A stretch of DNA of 64,000 bases from Ostreococcus mediterraneus (taxonomy: Eukaryota; Chlorophyta; Mamiellophyceae; Mamiellales; Bathycoccaceae): positions 1 through 64,000 of the forward strand of contig WMKK01000022.1 of NCBI GenBank assembly GCA_012295225.1, given 5' to 3'. A program made the translations under genes and the position numbers. A model generated the notes under the pieces. That model saw only the letters and a program-made list of their open reading frames with translations, had not been told where the DNA came from and searched no databases. Numbering within the stretch: the first letter of the stretch is position 1; the number at the start of each line of letters is the position of its first letter. Shown piece by piece: positions 9,740-17,956 of the stretch.

Positions 9740-10565
9740 ACATAGTGTTACCACACACTAAGTACGAGTTTGTCACGCACCGGTGGTGTAAACATGCGCC
9801 GAGTAAATTATGTGTTCTGAGCCCTAACTGACCCCTCCTCTCTCTCATGCGCGCGCTCGTTTGCCACGAGACGATATTTTTTTAGGCTGATGAAGAGATG
9901 AATTAGTAGTCTAATTTAGGGTTGTGCAATTTTTACTACGAAATCCATGAAGAGATACCGGAAACTAATTAGTTTTTTCATATACTACCGAGCGACGAAG
10001 AGATGATTTGAACAAAAAACTCAAGCGCGCCTCTGGCGCACGTTGTAACCGTCGCCATCTTGTAGCTGTCGTGTACGCGCACATTGACGTTCATACGCGG
10101 GTCGCCCGCGATGCGGGTGATGTAGCACGTGGAGACGAAGCACGCGTGCGTCTTGTTCGTAAACGGCGCATCGTGATCACGGCCGTCGCAGCCATCGTGA
10201 CGTTTTTCATCCATTCCGTCGTCGTCGACGAGCGCCCTTTTTGAACCGGATTTGTTTTTCCTACGCGCGTCGATGAAGAGATAAAATAGGCTATTTTGAG
10301 CCCCTTTTTTTGACCGTCTACGACTCAAGGGAAAATTTAAAATTTGTATTTTCAAAGTGGTCATTCGTAGGAAAAACGACCCGTTTTTCCTACGAATGAC
10401 CGCGAAAAAAATACAAATTATACTATTTTGGCATCTCTTCATGGACAAAAAGTAGTAAATCCTTAAAAATAGGCTATTTTTATTCATCTCTTCATCGGCC
10501 TTAGCCAATCAAATTATTTTCAAAAATCACGCCTCACGTAAAACACTTTTTTCTAATGCCATTTG
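9740..10565. mobile_element. Miniature element of the CTGTGTTGGC family, copy 3, split by an insertion
   Basis: Bases 9755-9881 match the middle of copies 1 and 2 (AAGTACGAG..., CGCACCGG.GGTGTAAACATG, CTCTCTC.TG). The match resumes at 10504 (ATTTTCAAAAATCACGC). The 616 bp between them are a Harbinger-type element (9885-10500). The uninterrupted copies near 5466 and 9523 supply the empty site, TATTAGACTAT, at the same point. Confidence 0.6.
9885..10500. mobile_element. PIF/Harbinger-type miniature element (GGCYGATGAAGAGATG ends)
   Basis: The ends are GGCTGATGAAGAGATGAA at 9885 and the complement of GGCCGATGAAGAGATGAA ending at 10500. They are flanked on both sides by TTA (9882-9884 and 10501-10503), the target duplication typical of PIF/Harbinger. 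GAAGAGAT motifs recur inside. A near-perfect 20-bp stem with a 3-base loop lies at 10359-10401, extended by AATTTGTATTTT / AAATACAAATT arms. No transposase is present; the 54.6-63.4 kb Harbinger-type element has very similar termini and could be a relative of its driver. Confidence 0.75.
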
Positions 10566-10896
10566 CGAGCTATTCGGGGCTAGCGTATAGCATACGCTCG
10601 AGCTGCTCGAGTCGAGCGTGAGCATGGGCGTGCATAACAGCATACGCAGGATTCGACCTGCCACGCGTTGACGCTGAAGTTTCGAGCGCGTCCCTTACAA
10701 AGGCTGATACCAGTGGGTAGATGTGGCGAACGTCTCGCGAACAAAGCAACGCTGGGTAATGCTGTAGAATCATGTTTGAGGTGATATATTCCCCGGCCGT
10801 ATGTGAAGCGTCGTTTAACTGTCTCGCAAGTATGTTCGAAAATACGGCTTACTGTTAAAGTTTCTCTGCGCGATTGCTACTGGAATATTACTTCAA
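10504..10896. other. Upstream region of the second DUF3431-like gene
   Basis: Holds the end of the split miniature element, then a short minus-strand frame (10773-10570, containing TSASTRGRSNPAYAVMHAHA) that looks mildly protein-like but is unrecognised. A plus-strand frame from 10803 may be an upstream exon of the next gene, since that gene's first ATG lacks the membrane anchor its relative has. Confidence 0.35.
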
Positions 10897-11979
10897 GTGG
10901 CGTCGTATGTTTATTCACCACTGGTTCGTTCTGGCGAGAGTGTGGCACGATGTGCGTCCAGCATCGGCGTGGTTGTTTCTATATGCCAAGAGCCACAGGA
11001 GACGTTTCTTGCGCTCAAAACTTTGATGCGTGAACTTGACAACTGTCATGGTTTTACGGTCAGGCGCTACATTTATTGCAAATGCGGTCGTTGGTACGTG
11101 TGCGATCTTACGCTGCCAAACGTAGGTAGAGAAGGGAACACATTTGTTACGCACGTGAGTAAAAACTACGGCACGCTTGACGATATGGTCTGGTTCGTGA
11201 ACGGCGGTTTCATATCCAAAGAACACGCCACAAAAGGCTTCAGTAAAATTCAGCGCACACTTACGAACATGCAGCTTCAACGGCATTTGACAAAGCTTGC
11301 CTATGTTGACGATATGATTACGTCATTGGATAACGTTGACGTCAAAAGAAAGCCTTTGTACACGCAACACTCATGCTTAGCTATTGCCAAAGCACATTGC
11401 AAGAGGGCGTTCAGCTGCGAGTATACTCTTCCGTACGAAAACGAGGAAGCGTGTGCTTGCGAAGTCCAACGCACTTGTCACTGGACTGGAGCGACAAAAG
11501 AAAATTACAACGCAACTATGGCGAGTCACTTGATTGTTCCGCCGGTGGATGAAACTGTGCCGCGCGGACACAGCATGTATACTTGGGCGTGCTCACGTCT
11601 TGGTATAGATGCGAAAGTATTACATCAGTGCGGTGCATCGCAAAGTGGCGTGTTCGCAGTAGGCTCAGAACGACTTCGTTCATATCCAAAACTCGTGTAT
11701 GACTCTCTCGTCGAAGAATATGAGGCATACTCCACAACAGGAGGTCTTATGGGGCACTACATGGAACGTACGTACCGGTCGATGTTTTATTGTGCTTTAG
11801 AGGACATGTATGCGACACGGCATCGGTTGCATGCCTTTAAGGTGTTTTCGCAGCACGTAAAAAAACTCGTTGTTGCGTTCTTCAAGTACCCCGTTAAGAA
11901 TGCGCTAGAGAGAGGCTTGATTAGCTCACTCATTGTCACCTCAACGTATAGTGTAGCATTTCGTCCGGAAAATATATAG
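10897..11979 (+). CDS. DUF3431-like protein
   Basis: A 360-residue protein sharing the outline of the DUF3431 family with the gene at 5960. It has a PNVGREGNTFVTHVSKNYG block followed by MVWFVNGGFISKEHATKG (the place of the family's 'HGH' region). A cysteine-rich middle follows, then GVFAVGSERLRSYPKLVYDS and a C-terminal GGLMGHYMERTYRSMF, equivalent to 'GF.WEYLW'. It has many more cysteines than the other copy. No signal anchor precedes the chosen ATG, so the true start may lie upstream, perhaps across an intron. Function is unknown; a glycan-related role is inferred from the neighbours. Confidence 0.6.
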   Translation: MASYVYSPLVRSGESVARCASSIGVVVSICQEPQETFLALKTLMRELDNCHGFTVRRYIYCKCGRWYVCDLTLPNVGREGNTFVTHVSKNYGTLDDMVWFVNGGFISKEHATKGFSKIQRTLTNMQLQRHLTKLAYVDDMITSLDNVDVKRKPLYTQHSCLAIAKAHCKRAFSCEYTLPYENEEACACEVQRTCHWTGATKENYNATMASHLIVPPVDETVPRGHSMYTWACSRLGIDAKVLHQCGASQSGVFAVGSERLRSYPKLVYDSLVEEYEAYSTTGGLMGHYMERTYRSMFYCALEDMYATRHRLHAFKVFSQHVKKLVVAFFKYPVKNALERGLISSLIVTSTYSVAFRPENI

Positions 11980-12314
11980 ATTTGTACTAGAACACCACAT
12001 GCGTAGATGAATGAATGTCTTTTCCGTGCTTGGCCAATACTGAGAATTACTGAAATGCCTTTTCAGGGCACTGCGCAACTGCACACGCTGACGCGCCCCA
12101 GCTCGACGTGTGCGGGCGATGCGCCCGAGCGAAGCGGTGTATCTAATATATTATGAATCATTTTAGGTTGGAATGTATTCAGCTCTCTTATCACCACATC
12201 AGAGTTGGTTGTGTTGTCTCCATCGTCGTCAACGCTGCGTTCAGCGACCCGCGCCATCATCCAGAGACTTGTCACCTCATATAAATAAACAAGAGACACA
12301 GCGCAGCTAGGAGC
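11980..12314. other. Intergenic, no gene seen
   Basis: 335 bp between two plus-strand genes, presumably the 3' end of one and the promoter of the next. The minus-strand frame here has no recognisable content. Confidence 0.4.
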
Positions 12315-15218
12315 ATGCCGCCGCTAGTGCGACGACCCAGTGAGAATGCACTTCTCAATAGTCCTAGTCAAAGTGATGTGCGGAAATTAGGGCGACGCGT
12401 GAGGCGTCAAACAGTCTTTTTTCGTTTGACGTGTTGCGTCGCACTAGTGTGTTATTATCTCAGCGCACTGACAGCCACGACGCACTGGACGACGTCAACT
12501 GTGTTACTTGAGAACTTTACCGGTGCTGTTAAACCAGCGACAAAGATGATGATGACGTTCCCGCGGCTTCAGCAGTGCGCTGTAGGTGGTTTTGATAACC
12601 AGGCGTTGCACACGGCGCTTGAGGACGCTAATATTGACGCGTACGTTCGATACATCACCGCTCGGGGTCACGAACCGAGAGTATGGAGACATCTAAGCGC
12701 TAAGAAATACTTTTTCGCGATTAACTTACATAACAACGAAGAGAGTATTCCATATCTCTTTGCCGCAGTGGTGAAATCTTGCATCTTCCTCGCGGCGAAT
12801 AGAGAACGAGCGACAGTGGCGCGGGTTCAAAATAATTGTTTCATTTCTGTCTATGAAAGCGGTAGCACTGACTCGACTCGTCTACTTCTGAAATCTATAG
12901 AAGTACATTTGTCACGACTCGGTATTCCGTACAAATTTGTCGTGGATGCGCTTCAGCGAGACCTTGATGAGCACCGAATAGCATTCCTCGCCACGATTCG
13001 TAACGAGGTACTCGCTCCATTCTACGAGGATGTGAGCGCTTGGGATGAAGTGATTTTTCTTAACGACATCATCACGTGCGCATCAAGCATACTCGAGTTG
13101 ATTGTTCAGAAAGCGCATCACGACGCTGAAGTCGTGAGTGGTATGGACTATGTCGTAAACGCCAAGCGCGGCGTACTATTTTACGACACGTGGGTCAATA
13201 AAGATATCCTCGGACAAAGCTTTAACAACCAACAACCTTTTGTGAAAGATGAACATTCATGGGAGAGATTTAAAAGTAGAAAACCATTCCAGGTGTTCAC
13301 CACCTGGGCTGGGGGAGTAGTTATCACGGCATCTCTGTTTCAGAATCCCAGAGTGAGATTTCGACACTCGGGATTGTTGGAGTGTGCGTCGTGTGAGTGT
13401 GAGCTGCTCATCCGCGATTTATGGCACTACTCTGGCACCAACGGACTAAAAGTTATGGTTGTACCATCAGTATATGTAGCATACACGGTTTCGGACTTTA
13501 TCCGAGTATCAAACGAGCTCAATCGAATATTTGGTCGCCATCGTCGTCACAAAACTATGAGCAGCGATGATAGTAACAATACCGTACCCACGGTTCAATT
13601 TTCAACTCTTCCCCCAGAAACCATGGAATGCTGTGGTATGGAGTTTCCAGGTGAGCAGCTTTTGAATTTTGAATTACAAACGACTACGATGCCGTGGAGG
13701 TGGTGGTACCACGTGGCGGATGCGCTGGGAACGAGCGACGCCAGCGCGATGAGTTCAATTTTCAACGCCGCCGTAGGAACATTTGACCGCCACTGCCCAT
13801 CGTTCGCGTACGCAAACGTCAAGTATGACGATGAGCGCGAGCATTTGCCAATTTTACACTTTATACTCCCGACGACTGATCCGATGTTGATGCCTCACCT
13901 CGCATTTGCGCACATGCTTGAGTGGGTTCGTTTAAATCCATGTTTCAACGTGCGCGTGCACGAAATGAGCTCTTTCGTTGCATTAGCGAGTGAAGGTTCT
14001 ACTGATTGGGGTGACATGGCGCGAGATATGGTTGATATTCAAGACGTCGTCTTAACTATGTGTTCACAAGGTTTTCGTCGACGCGTACTCGGGTACTTGA
14101 TTCTGTATCTATACGGGGGCATTGTGGCTGATGTAGAGGTATTACCCATGACACCGATGTCATTGTCATGGTTTTCTTCCATTGTTAGTTTTGAAGCAGC
14201 TTTTGATGGCACATCTTTAGGCGAGGGTCCATACGTCGTCGCCGCTCCAGCTCGATCTGAACCTCTGCGACAAATTATCACGCTTTCTTTGCAACGGCTG
14301 AACACTCCAGCGCAAACAGTTGGGCTCGCCGCTCGCGAACGCTGGACAGCGTTTGATTTTGCACACGCGCCAACTCACGCAATTCTCACTAGAACGGCGT
14401 CGATGATGGTGGGGAAACGGCTGTTTGGAGACGTCGTCGGTAACAACGCTGCTGTTTCAAGTGAAAGGCTCTCGCGAGCGCTCGACATTCGTGGCCACGG
14501 GCGCGCTATATCGAGCGTAACGCACGAGTCAATCACCACATTATTTGATGGTGATGTCCTACTAGATGGAGAAATTTTGATGAGCTCTACGGCTGAAACG
14601 TATGAGAAAATACTCTGGATGTCTTCGTCGTTGAATGAAACTCTACAAGGTCACACCACAGCCATGAAAATTCCCCCCAATGAGGAAAGTCACCGCAAAG
14701 AGTCATATTACGTCGCGTTGACGAGTGCGAAACGAAAAACCGAAAGAGAGATGGGTTGTTTAGAAATAATTGCGGAAGCTCACACAATACAAATAGCAAA
14801 CCCTCAGCATCGAAAAGTTCTATGGAAACAATGCTGGCCTCGATCACGAGAACTGGACATGGTGTACCTAACGTTTGAATTTGGAAGCGTACACGTGTAC
14901 ACGTCAGCAACTACAAGTTGCGGCGGGATGGCTATGCGTACGATTCTTTGGTCGACACCCCCTGTAAATGACCGTTGGCACGCCACTCAGTGGTGCTTAT
15001 TTCGTTGTATAGTCTACCGTTTCCATTTGAATAAGGATGGTCAGCTCCGCGTGCTCACTGAGAGGACACGCAAATGGAGAACCCCGCGATCATCAACGAC
15101 GCTTCGAAACAGATGCTTGATTGACGCCATGAGTGCGCCAGAATGCAGTCGCAGTGCTCTCAGTGTCGTTCGTCGACAATTAATTAGATATCGCGATCAT
15201 TGCCCGACAGTTCACTAG
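12315..15218 (+). CDS. GT69-GT32 fusion glycosyltransferase (paralog A)
   Basis: A 967-residue type II membrane protein with its anchor at about residues 36-54. The first domain (about 125-390) matches the CAP59/CMT1 mannosyltransferase family (GT69): FFAINLHNNEESIPYLF, CFISVYESGSTDSTR, RIAFLATIRNEV, EVIFLNDIITCASS, FYDTWVNKDI and an ECASCECELLIRDLW block. The second (about 500-690) matches GT32 (Gly_transf_sug), with LILYLYGGIVADVEVLPM around residue 600. The metal motif is D-V-E rather than the usual D-x-D. A C-terminal segment (about 810-967) includes RTILWST and YRFHLNKDGQLRVL, faintly like a bulb-type lectin. Fungal GT69 enzymes act in capsule synthesis. Here it probably adds sugars, perhaps mannose, to surface glycans in the Golgi. 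It has a close paralog at 21402-24125. Confidence 0.85.
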   Translation: MPPLVRRPSENALLNSPSQSDVRKLGRRVRRQTVFFRLTCCVALVCYYLSALTATTHWTTSTVLLENFTGAVKPATKMMMTFPRLQQCAVGGFDNQALHTALEDANIDAYVRYITARGHEPRVWRHLSAKKYFFAINLHNNEESIPYLFAAVVKSCIFLAANRERATVARVQNNCFISVYESGSTDSTRLLLKSIEVHLSRLGIPYKFVVDALQRDLDEHRIAFLATIRNEVLAPFYEDVSAWDEVIFLNDIITCASSILELIVQKAHHDAEVVSGMDYVVNAKRGVLFYDTWVNKDILGQSFNNQQPFVKDEHSWERFKSRKPFQVFTTWAGGVVITASLFQNPRVRFRHSGLLECASCECELLIRDLWHYSGTNGLKVMVVPSVYVAYTVSDFIRVSNELNRIFGRHRRHKTMSSDDSNNTVPTVQFSTLPPETMECCGMEFPGEQLLNFELQTTTMPWRWWYHVADALGTSDASAMSSIFNAAVGTFDRHCPSFAYANVKYDDEREHLPILHFILPTTDPMLMPHLAFAHMLEWVRLNPCFNVRVHEMSSFVALASEGSTDWGDMARDMVDIQDVVLTMCSQGFRRRVLGYLILYLYGGIVADVEVLPMTPMSLSWFSSIVSFEAAFDGTSLGEGPYVVAAPARSEPLRQIITLSLQRLNTPAQTVGLAARERWTAFDFAHAPTHAILTRTASMMVGKRLFGDVVGNNAAVSSERLSRALDIRGHGRAISSVTHESITTLFDGDVLLDGEILMSSTAETYEKILWMSSSLNETLQGHTTAMKIPPNEESHRKESYYVALTSAKRKTEREMGCLEIIAEAHTIQIANPQHRKVLWKQCWPRSRELDMVYLTFEFGSVHVYTSATTSCGGMAMRTILWSTPPVNDRWHATQWCLFRCIVYRFHLNKDGQLRVLTERTRKWRTPRSSTTLRNRCLIDAMSAPECSRSALSVVRRQLIRYRDHCPTVH

Positions 15219-15286
15219 TGATGAAAATCTCAAACGTGACATAGCAGCGGATGTACGTAGCGTAGCATAATATGATGTACATACAG

Positions 15287-15308
15287 TACAGTACAAACTT
15301 GTACTGTA
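15287..15308. other. Short palindrome between convergent genes
   Basis: Perfect 10-bp arms TACAGTACAA / TTGTACTGTA with a 2-base loop, in the 160-bp gap between the converging GT69-GT32 and GT32 genes. It could act in 3' end formation of both transcripts, which is inference. Confidence 0.3.
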
Positions 15309-15377
15309 GATATTTTTATTACAACAATGTTTATTGAAGGAGTACTACATACAATGCCAGTGCCACACAACCACCCG

Positions 15378-16586
15378 TTACAGCGCACACTCGGATGTGT
15401 AGAGCTGAAATGTTTTCACCAAGTCGTTGTACTCTTCACTCGGGTCGCGTTCGATTATTTCCTCAAAGTGCCTAGTCGATGAGGGAATTTCATACGCGTA
15501 TAAATCACTGCCGGCTCGCAATCCTGCGTACGGCCAATCTGCGCCTCGTGTATCCATATACGTGATGGCTACATCCGCCGGATGTTCAAGGTAGCACCTT
15601 CGCAAAAGTCTCGGGCCTGAAAATTCAAATGTTCGCTTCTTAAACTGAGTTCTCGATTTGACGTGTTTGATAATGTTACGGAGCATACACTTGGGTATCT
15701 CATGTCGAGGCTCACTCGCTAGTATTTTCATTTGCATTCCTATGTTTTCAACCCGCAGTTCTCCTTGTGCTTGATCGTACCCGAGGGTGAAAGCGCTGCA
15801 CGGGGAAAATATCTCCACCAATGGCTTCAAAGGAACAATGTCTGCGTCCAAATACACCCCTCCGAGGGCGTAAAGGGCACAAAATCGAAACAAATCGGCG
15901 CGAAATGCCGGAGGTCGTATGCATAAAAATGCCTCAGCCGCCTCAGCCCCACAATGACGCTTTACGAAATCATGTCCAGAGTCGTCGTTGACGTGAAATC
16001 CCGTAAACGACGGATTCGTACGTAAAACGGCATGAATATTCATCGGTGCCTGTTCTTGCGAGGAAATTGTGTACAACGTGGGCGGAACTTTTTGTGCCTG
16101 TTGGGTACAGTTCGGGTGATTGAACTTCAGAGCCAAATAACTCTCGCAGTATCGCGCCATGCGTTCAAAATTTGAACCATCAATCTTGGCGAGGAGCGCG
16201 TTGTCAACCAAACGTGTGCACTTCAATACGGCCCGCTTGAACAACCCGTCGCGTTTGTGCAAAACACAGCATGGAAGTTCTCCTGACAAACACTGATGCG
16301 TTGGCATAAAACAACCAGACGAGCACTGCGAGTCGCCCCAAATTTTCCTTCGCAAGGCGTTCGTGTCGCCAGACGCCAATACGTCGTCGACGCTTGGACA
16401 GCGATTTTGGCGACGACGCAGCACCTGTAAAGACGCGCTGCACAACACGACTACGACCAACGCCACGATGAGGCGTTTCAAACAATGAGTACACCAATAG
16501 ACGCGCGTGAGACAACCGCCACGATGGTGCTGCGCTTGGTGTGCGTGCACTAAACGCCGCATGAAAGAAAAGGAAACGATGATCAA
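15378..16586 (-). CDS. GT32 (OCH1-like) glycosyltransferase, type II membrane
   Basis: 402 residues with a hydrophobic anchor at about 38-53 and a cysteine-rich stem. The catalytic domain is in the GT32 'Gly_transf_sug' family: AFRADLFRFCALYALGGVYL followed by DADIV, with the DXD at about 247-249, and a later SGPRLLRRCYLEHP. Members of this family transfer mannose, galactose or N-acetylglucosamine residues to glycoproteins or lipids in the Golgi, using the DXD to bind metal and nucleotide sugar. Unlike the GT32 domains of the two fusion proteins nearby, the metal motif is intact. The first two methionines (1 and 9) are both possible starts. It converges on the GT69-GT32 gene with a 160-bp gap. 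Confidence 0.85.
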   Translation of the reverse strand: MIIVSFSFMRRLVHAHQAQHHRGGCLTRVYWCTHCLKRLIVALVVVVLCSASLQVLRRRQNRCPSVDDVLASGDTNALRRKIWGDSQCSSGCFMPTHQCLSGELPCCVLHKRDGLFKRAVLKCTRLVDNALLAKIDGSNFERMARYCESYLALKFNHPNCTQQAQKVPPTLYTISSQEQAPMNIHAVLRTNPSFTGFHVNDDSGHDFVKRHCGAEAAEAFLCIRPPAFRADLFRFCALYALGGVYLDADIVPLKPLVEIFSPCSAFTLGYDQAQGELRVENIGMQMKILASEPRHEIPKCMLRNIIKHVKSRTQFKKRTFEFSGPRLLRRCYLEHPADVAITYMDTRGADWPYAGLRAGSDLYAYEIPSSTRHFEEIIERDPSEEYNDLVKTFQLYTSECAL

Positions 16587-17350
16587 TGACTGCTAGTGCG
16601 CGCGTCTCGGTCGAAGCGAAGTCTGGGGCAAAGTAAAGCCCGCGGTGAGACCGTGTGCCGCCGTGAATTTGTGTGCTCTTGCGTTCAAGGAGTCATGACT
16701 CGTGCTTTCGCGCGAGCGACACAGAGGTTCGCGCGTCGACCGTCGACCGTCGACAGTCGACTGTCGACAGTCGAAGCGTGCGCGTGACGCCTAAACCCTT
16801 GCTCGTGGCAAATGGTCGGGTCGCGGGCAGCCATTTCAATTCGAGTGTGTGTTTTTTTATCTGAGATATTTTATAACTATTTGTTGGTAATAATAGTATT
16901 ATTTATAGATTAAATACAGCGAAATTGGACGCGGACATTTCAGGCTGTCTATCGATCTCTCAGTCATAATTGGTCAACAGTGCCCAGTGGGGGAAAAGAG
17001 AAGGATTGGGGAAAACACGGGGTCCAATAATTGGACCCCGTGTTTTCTACGATTCCTAGACGCGCCGCGTGTGTTGATTCTTGGGTAAATAGATACCAAA
17101 TGTGAAGTTCTACGTATGAATGTAAAACCCACATCGAACAACAAAAGAAAAAAATGGAACGCCACCACCCATTTCACTGGGACCACAGCCGACCGAAAGG
17201 ACGCTCCCGCGAAGAACTCCCAGGGGGACCGAGACCTCTAGAGGAGAATAGACGACACACCGCACCGCGCCCCGTGTACGTTGGATAATCCATGGACTAG
17301 AGCGCGATGCGATGAATGCGACGGTGTAGTACACTCGCGCTTGCCCATCT
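16587..17350. other. Intergenic with GTCGAC cluster and a long palindrome
   Basis: No gene seen. About 16732-16775 is a run of GTCGAC units in both registers (CGTCGACCGTCGACAGTCGA...). A strong palindrome follows at 17011-17047. The remainder is the shared upstream region of the minus-strand GT32 gene and the plus-strand zinc protein. Confidence 0.5.
17011..17047. repeat. 18-bp perfect inverted repeat (cruciform-capable)
   Basis: Arms GAAAACACGGGGTCCAAT and ATTGGACCCCGTGTTTTC separated by a single base. Such a perfect 37-bp palindrome is unlikely by chance. It could be a recombination or replication signal, or the relic of a palindromic mobile element. There is no obvious partner elsewhere in the window. 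Confidence 0.6.
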
Positions 17351-17722
17351 ATGAACGCATTAACGGTGCTGTACTGTTCGACGTGCCGTCGCGCGCGGTC
17401 GAGTCGCTTTTTTGCACCCGTGAGCTCGACCAAGACGTGCAAACCGTGCCTGCTGAGACATCGCGAGCGCCAACGACGGCGACGCTCGCCGCGTGATTTG
17501 CGAATTCAAGGTTTAGGGCGGTGTCGTTCTGCGAGTGCGGATGTTCTACGTGAGAAAAAGAAGTGTTCAACGTGTAAATGCTTCAAGGCTGGGTGCGCGT
17601 TTCGCTCGAAAAATCAAACGTGTGAAAGCTGTTTATTCAAACGCCGTATCAGAGTCGCGCTGGGCGATTTCAAAGCTGATGAAGACTCTGATTTACTGAT
17701 ATCTGATATGACGTCGACGTGA
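17351..17722 (+). CDS. Small twin CxxC zinc-binding protein
   Basis: 123 residues with two similar zinc sites. The first is CSTCRRARSSRFFAP...TCKPCLLRHR. The second is CSTCKCFKAGCAFRS...TCESCLFKRR. Each is a CxxC-x(12-16)-CxxC pair followed by a basic helix. The arrangement resembles small RNA/DNA-binding zinc ribbons of the Stc1 or sigma-hinge type, but I cannot assign a family. A single-site relative is encoded at 39653-39910, so this is a recurring gene type in the locus. It may be a regulator or a nucleic-acid-binding accessory, which is inference. The basic, arginine-rich linker between the sites supports nucleic-acid contact. Confidence 0.6.
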   Translation: MNALTVLYCSTCRRARSSRFFAPVSSTKTCKPCLLRHRERQRRRRSPRDLRIQGLGRCRSASADVLREKKKCSTCKCFKAGCAFRSKNQTCESCLFKRRIRVALGDFKADEDSDLLISDMTST

Positions 17723-17956
17723 GATAGTGAGAACCAGACGCACGGAGTGGAGTGTCTTTGGTGAGCACACGACTTTGAGGTTCGCGGCGCGCGCAGTTCT
17801 CTTTTAGGCTTTTGGCAAGCGTGTGCTCTGCCGTGGCCATTACAATTAGATTAGAGATTAGAGAAGACATTGTTATTTTCAACGTAGCGTATTATAACTG
17901 CCATTGCGTCATGAATCTGATCATCATCGTCGTGTACACGTCGTGGCTTTTTTAGC

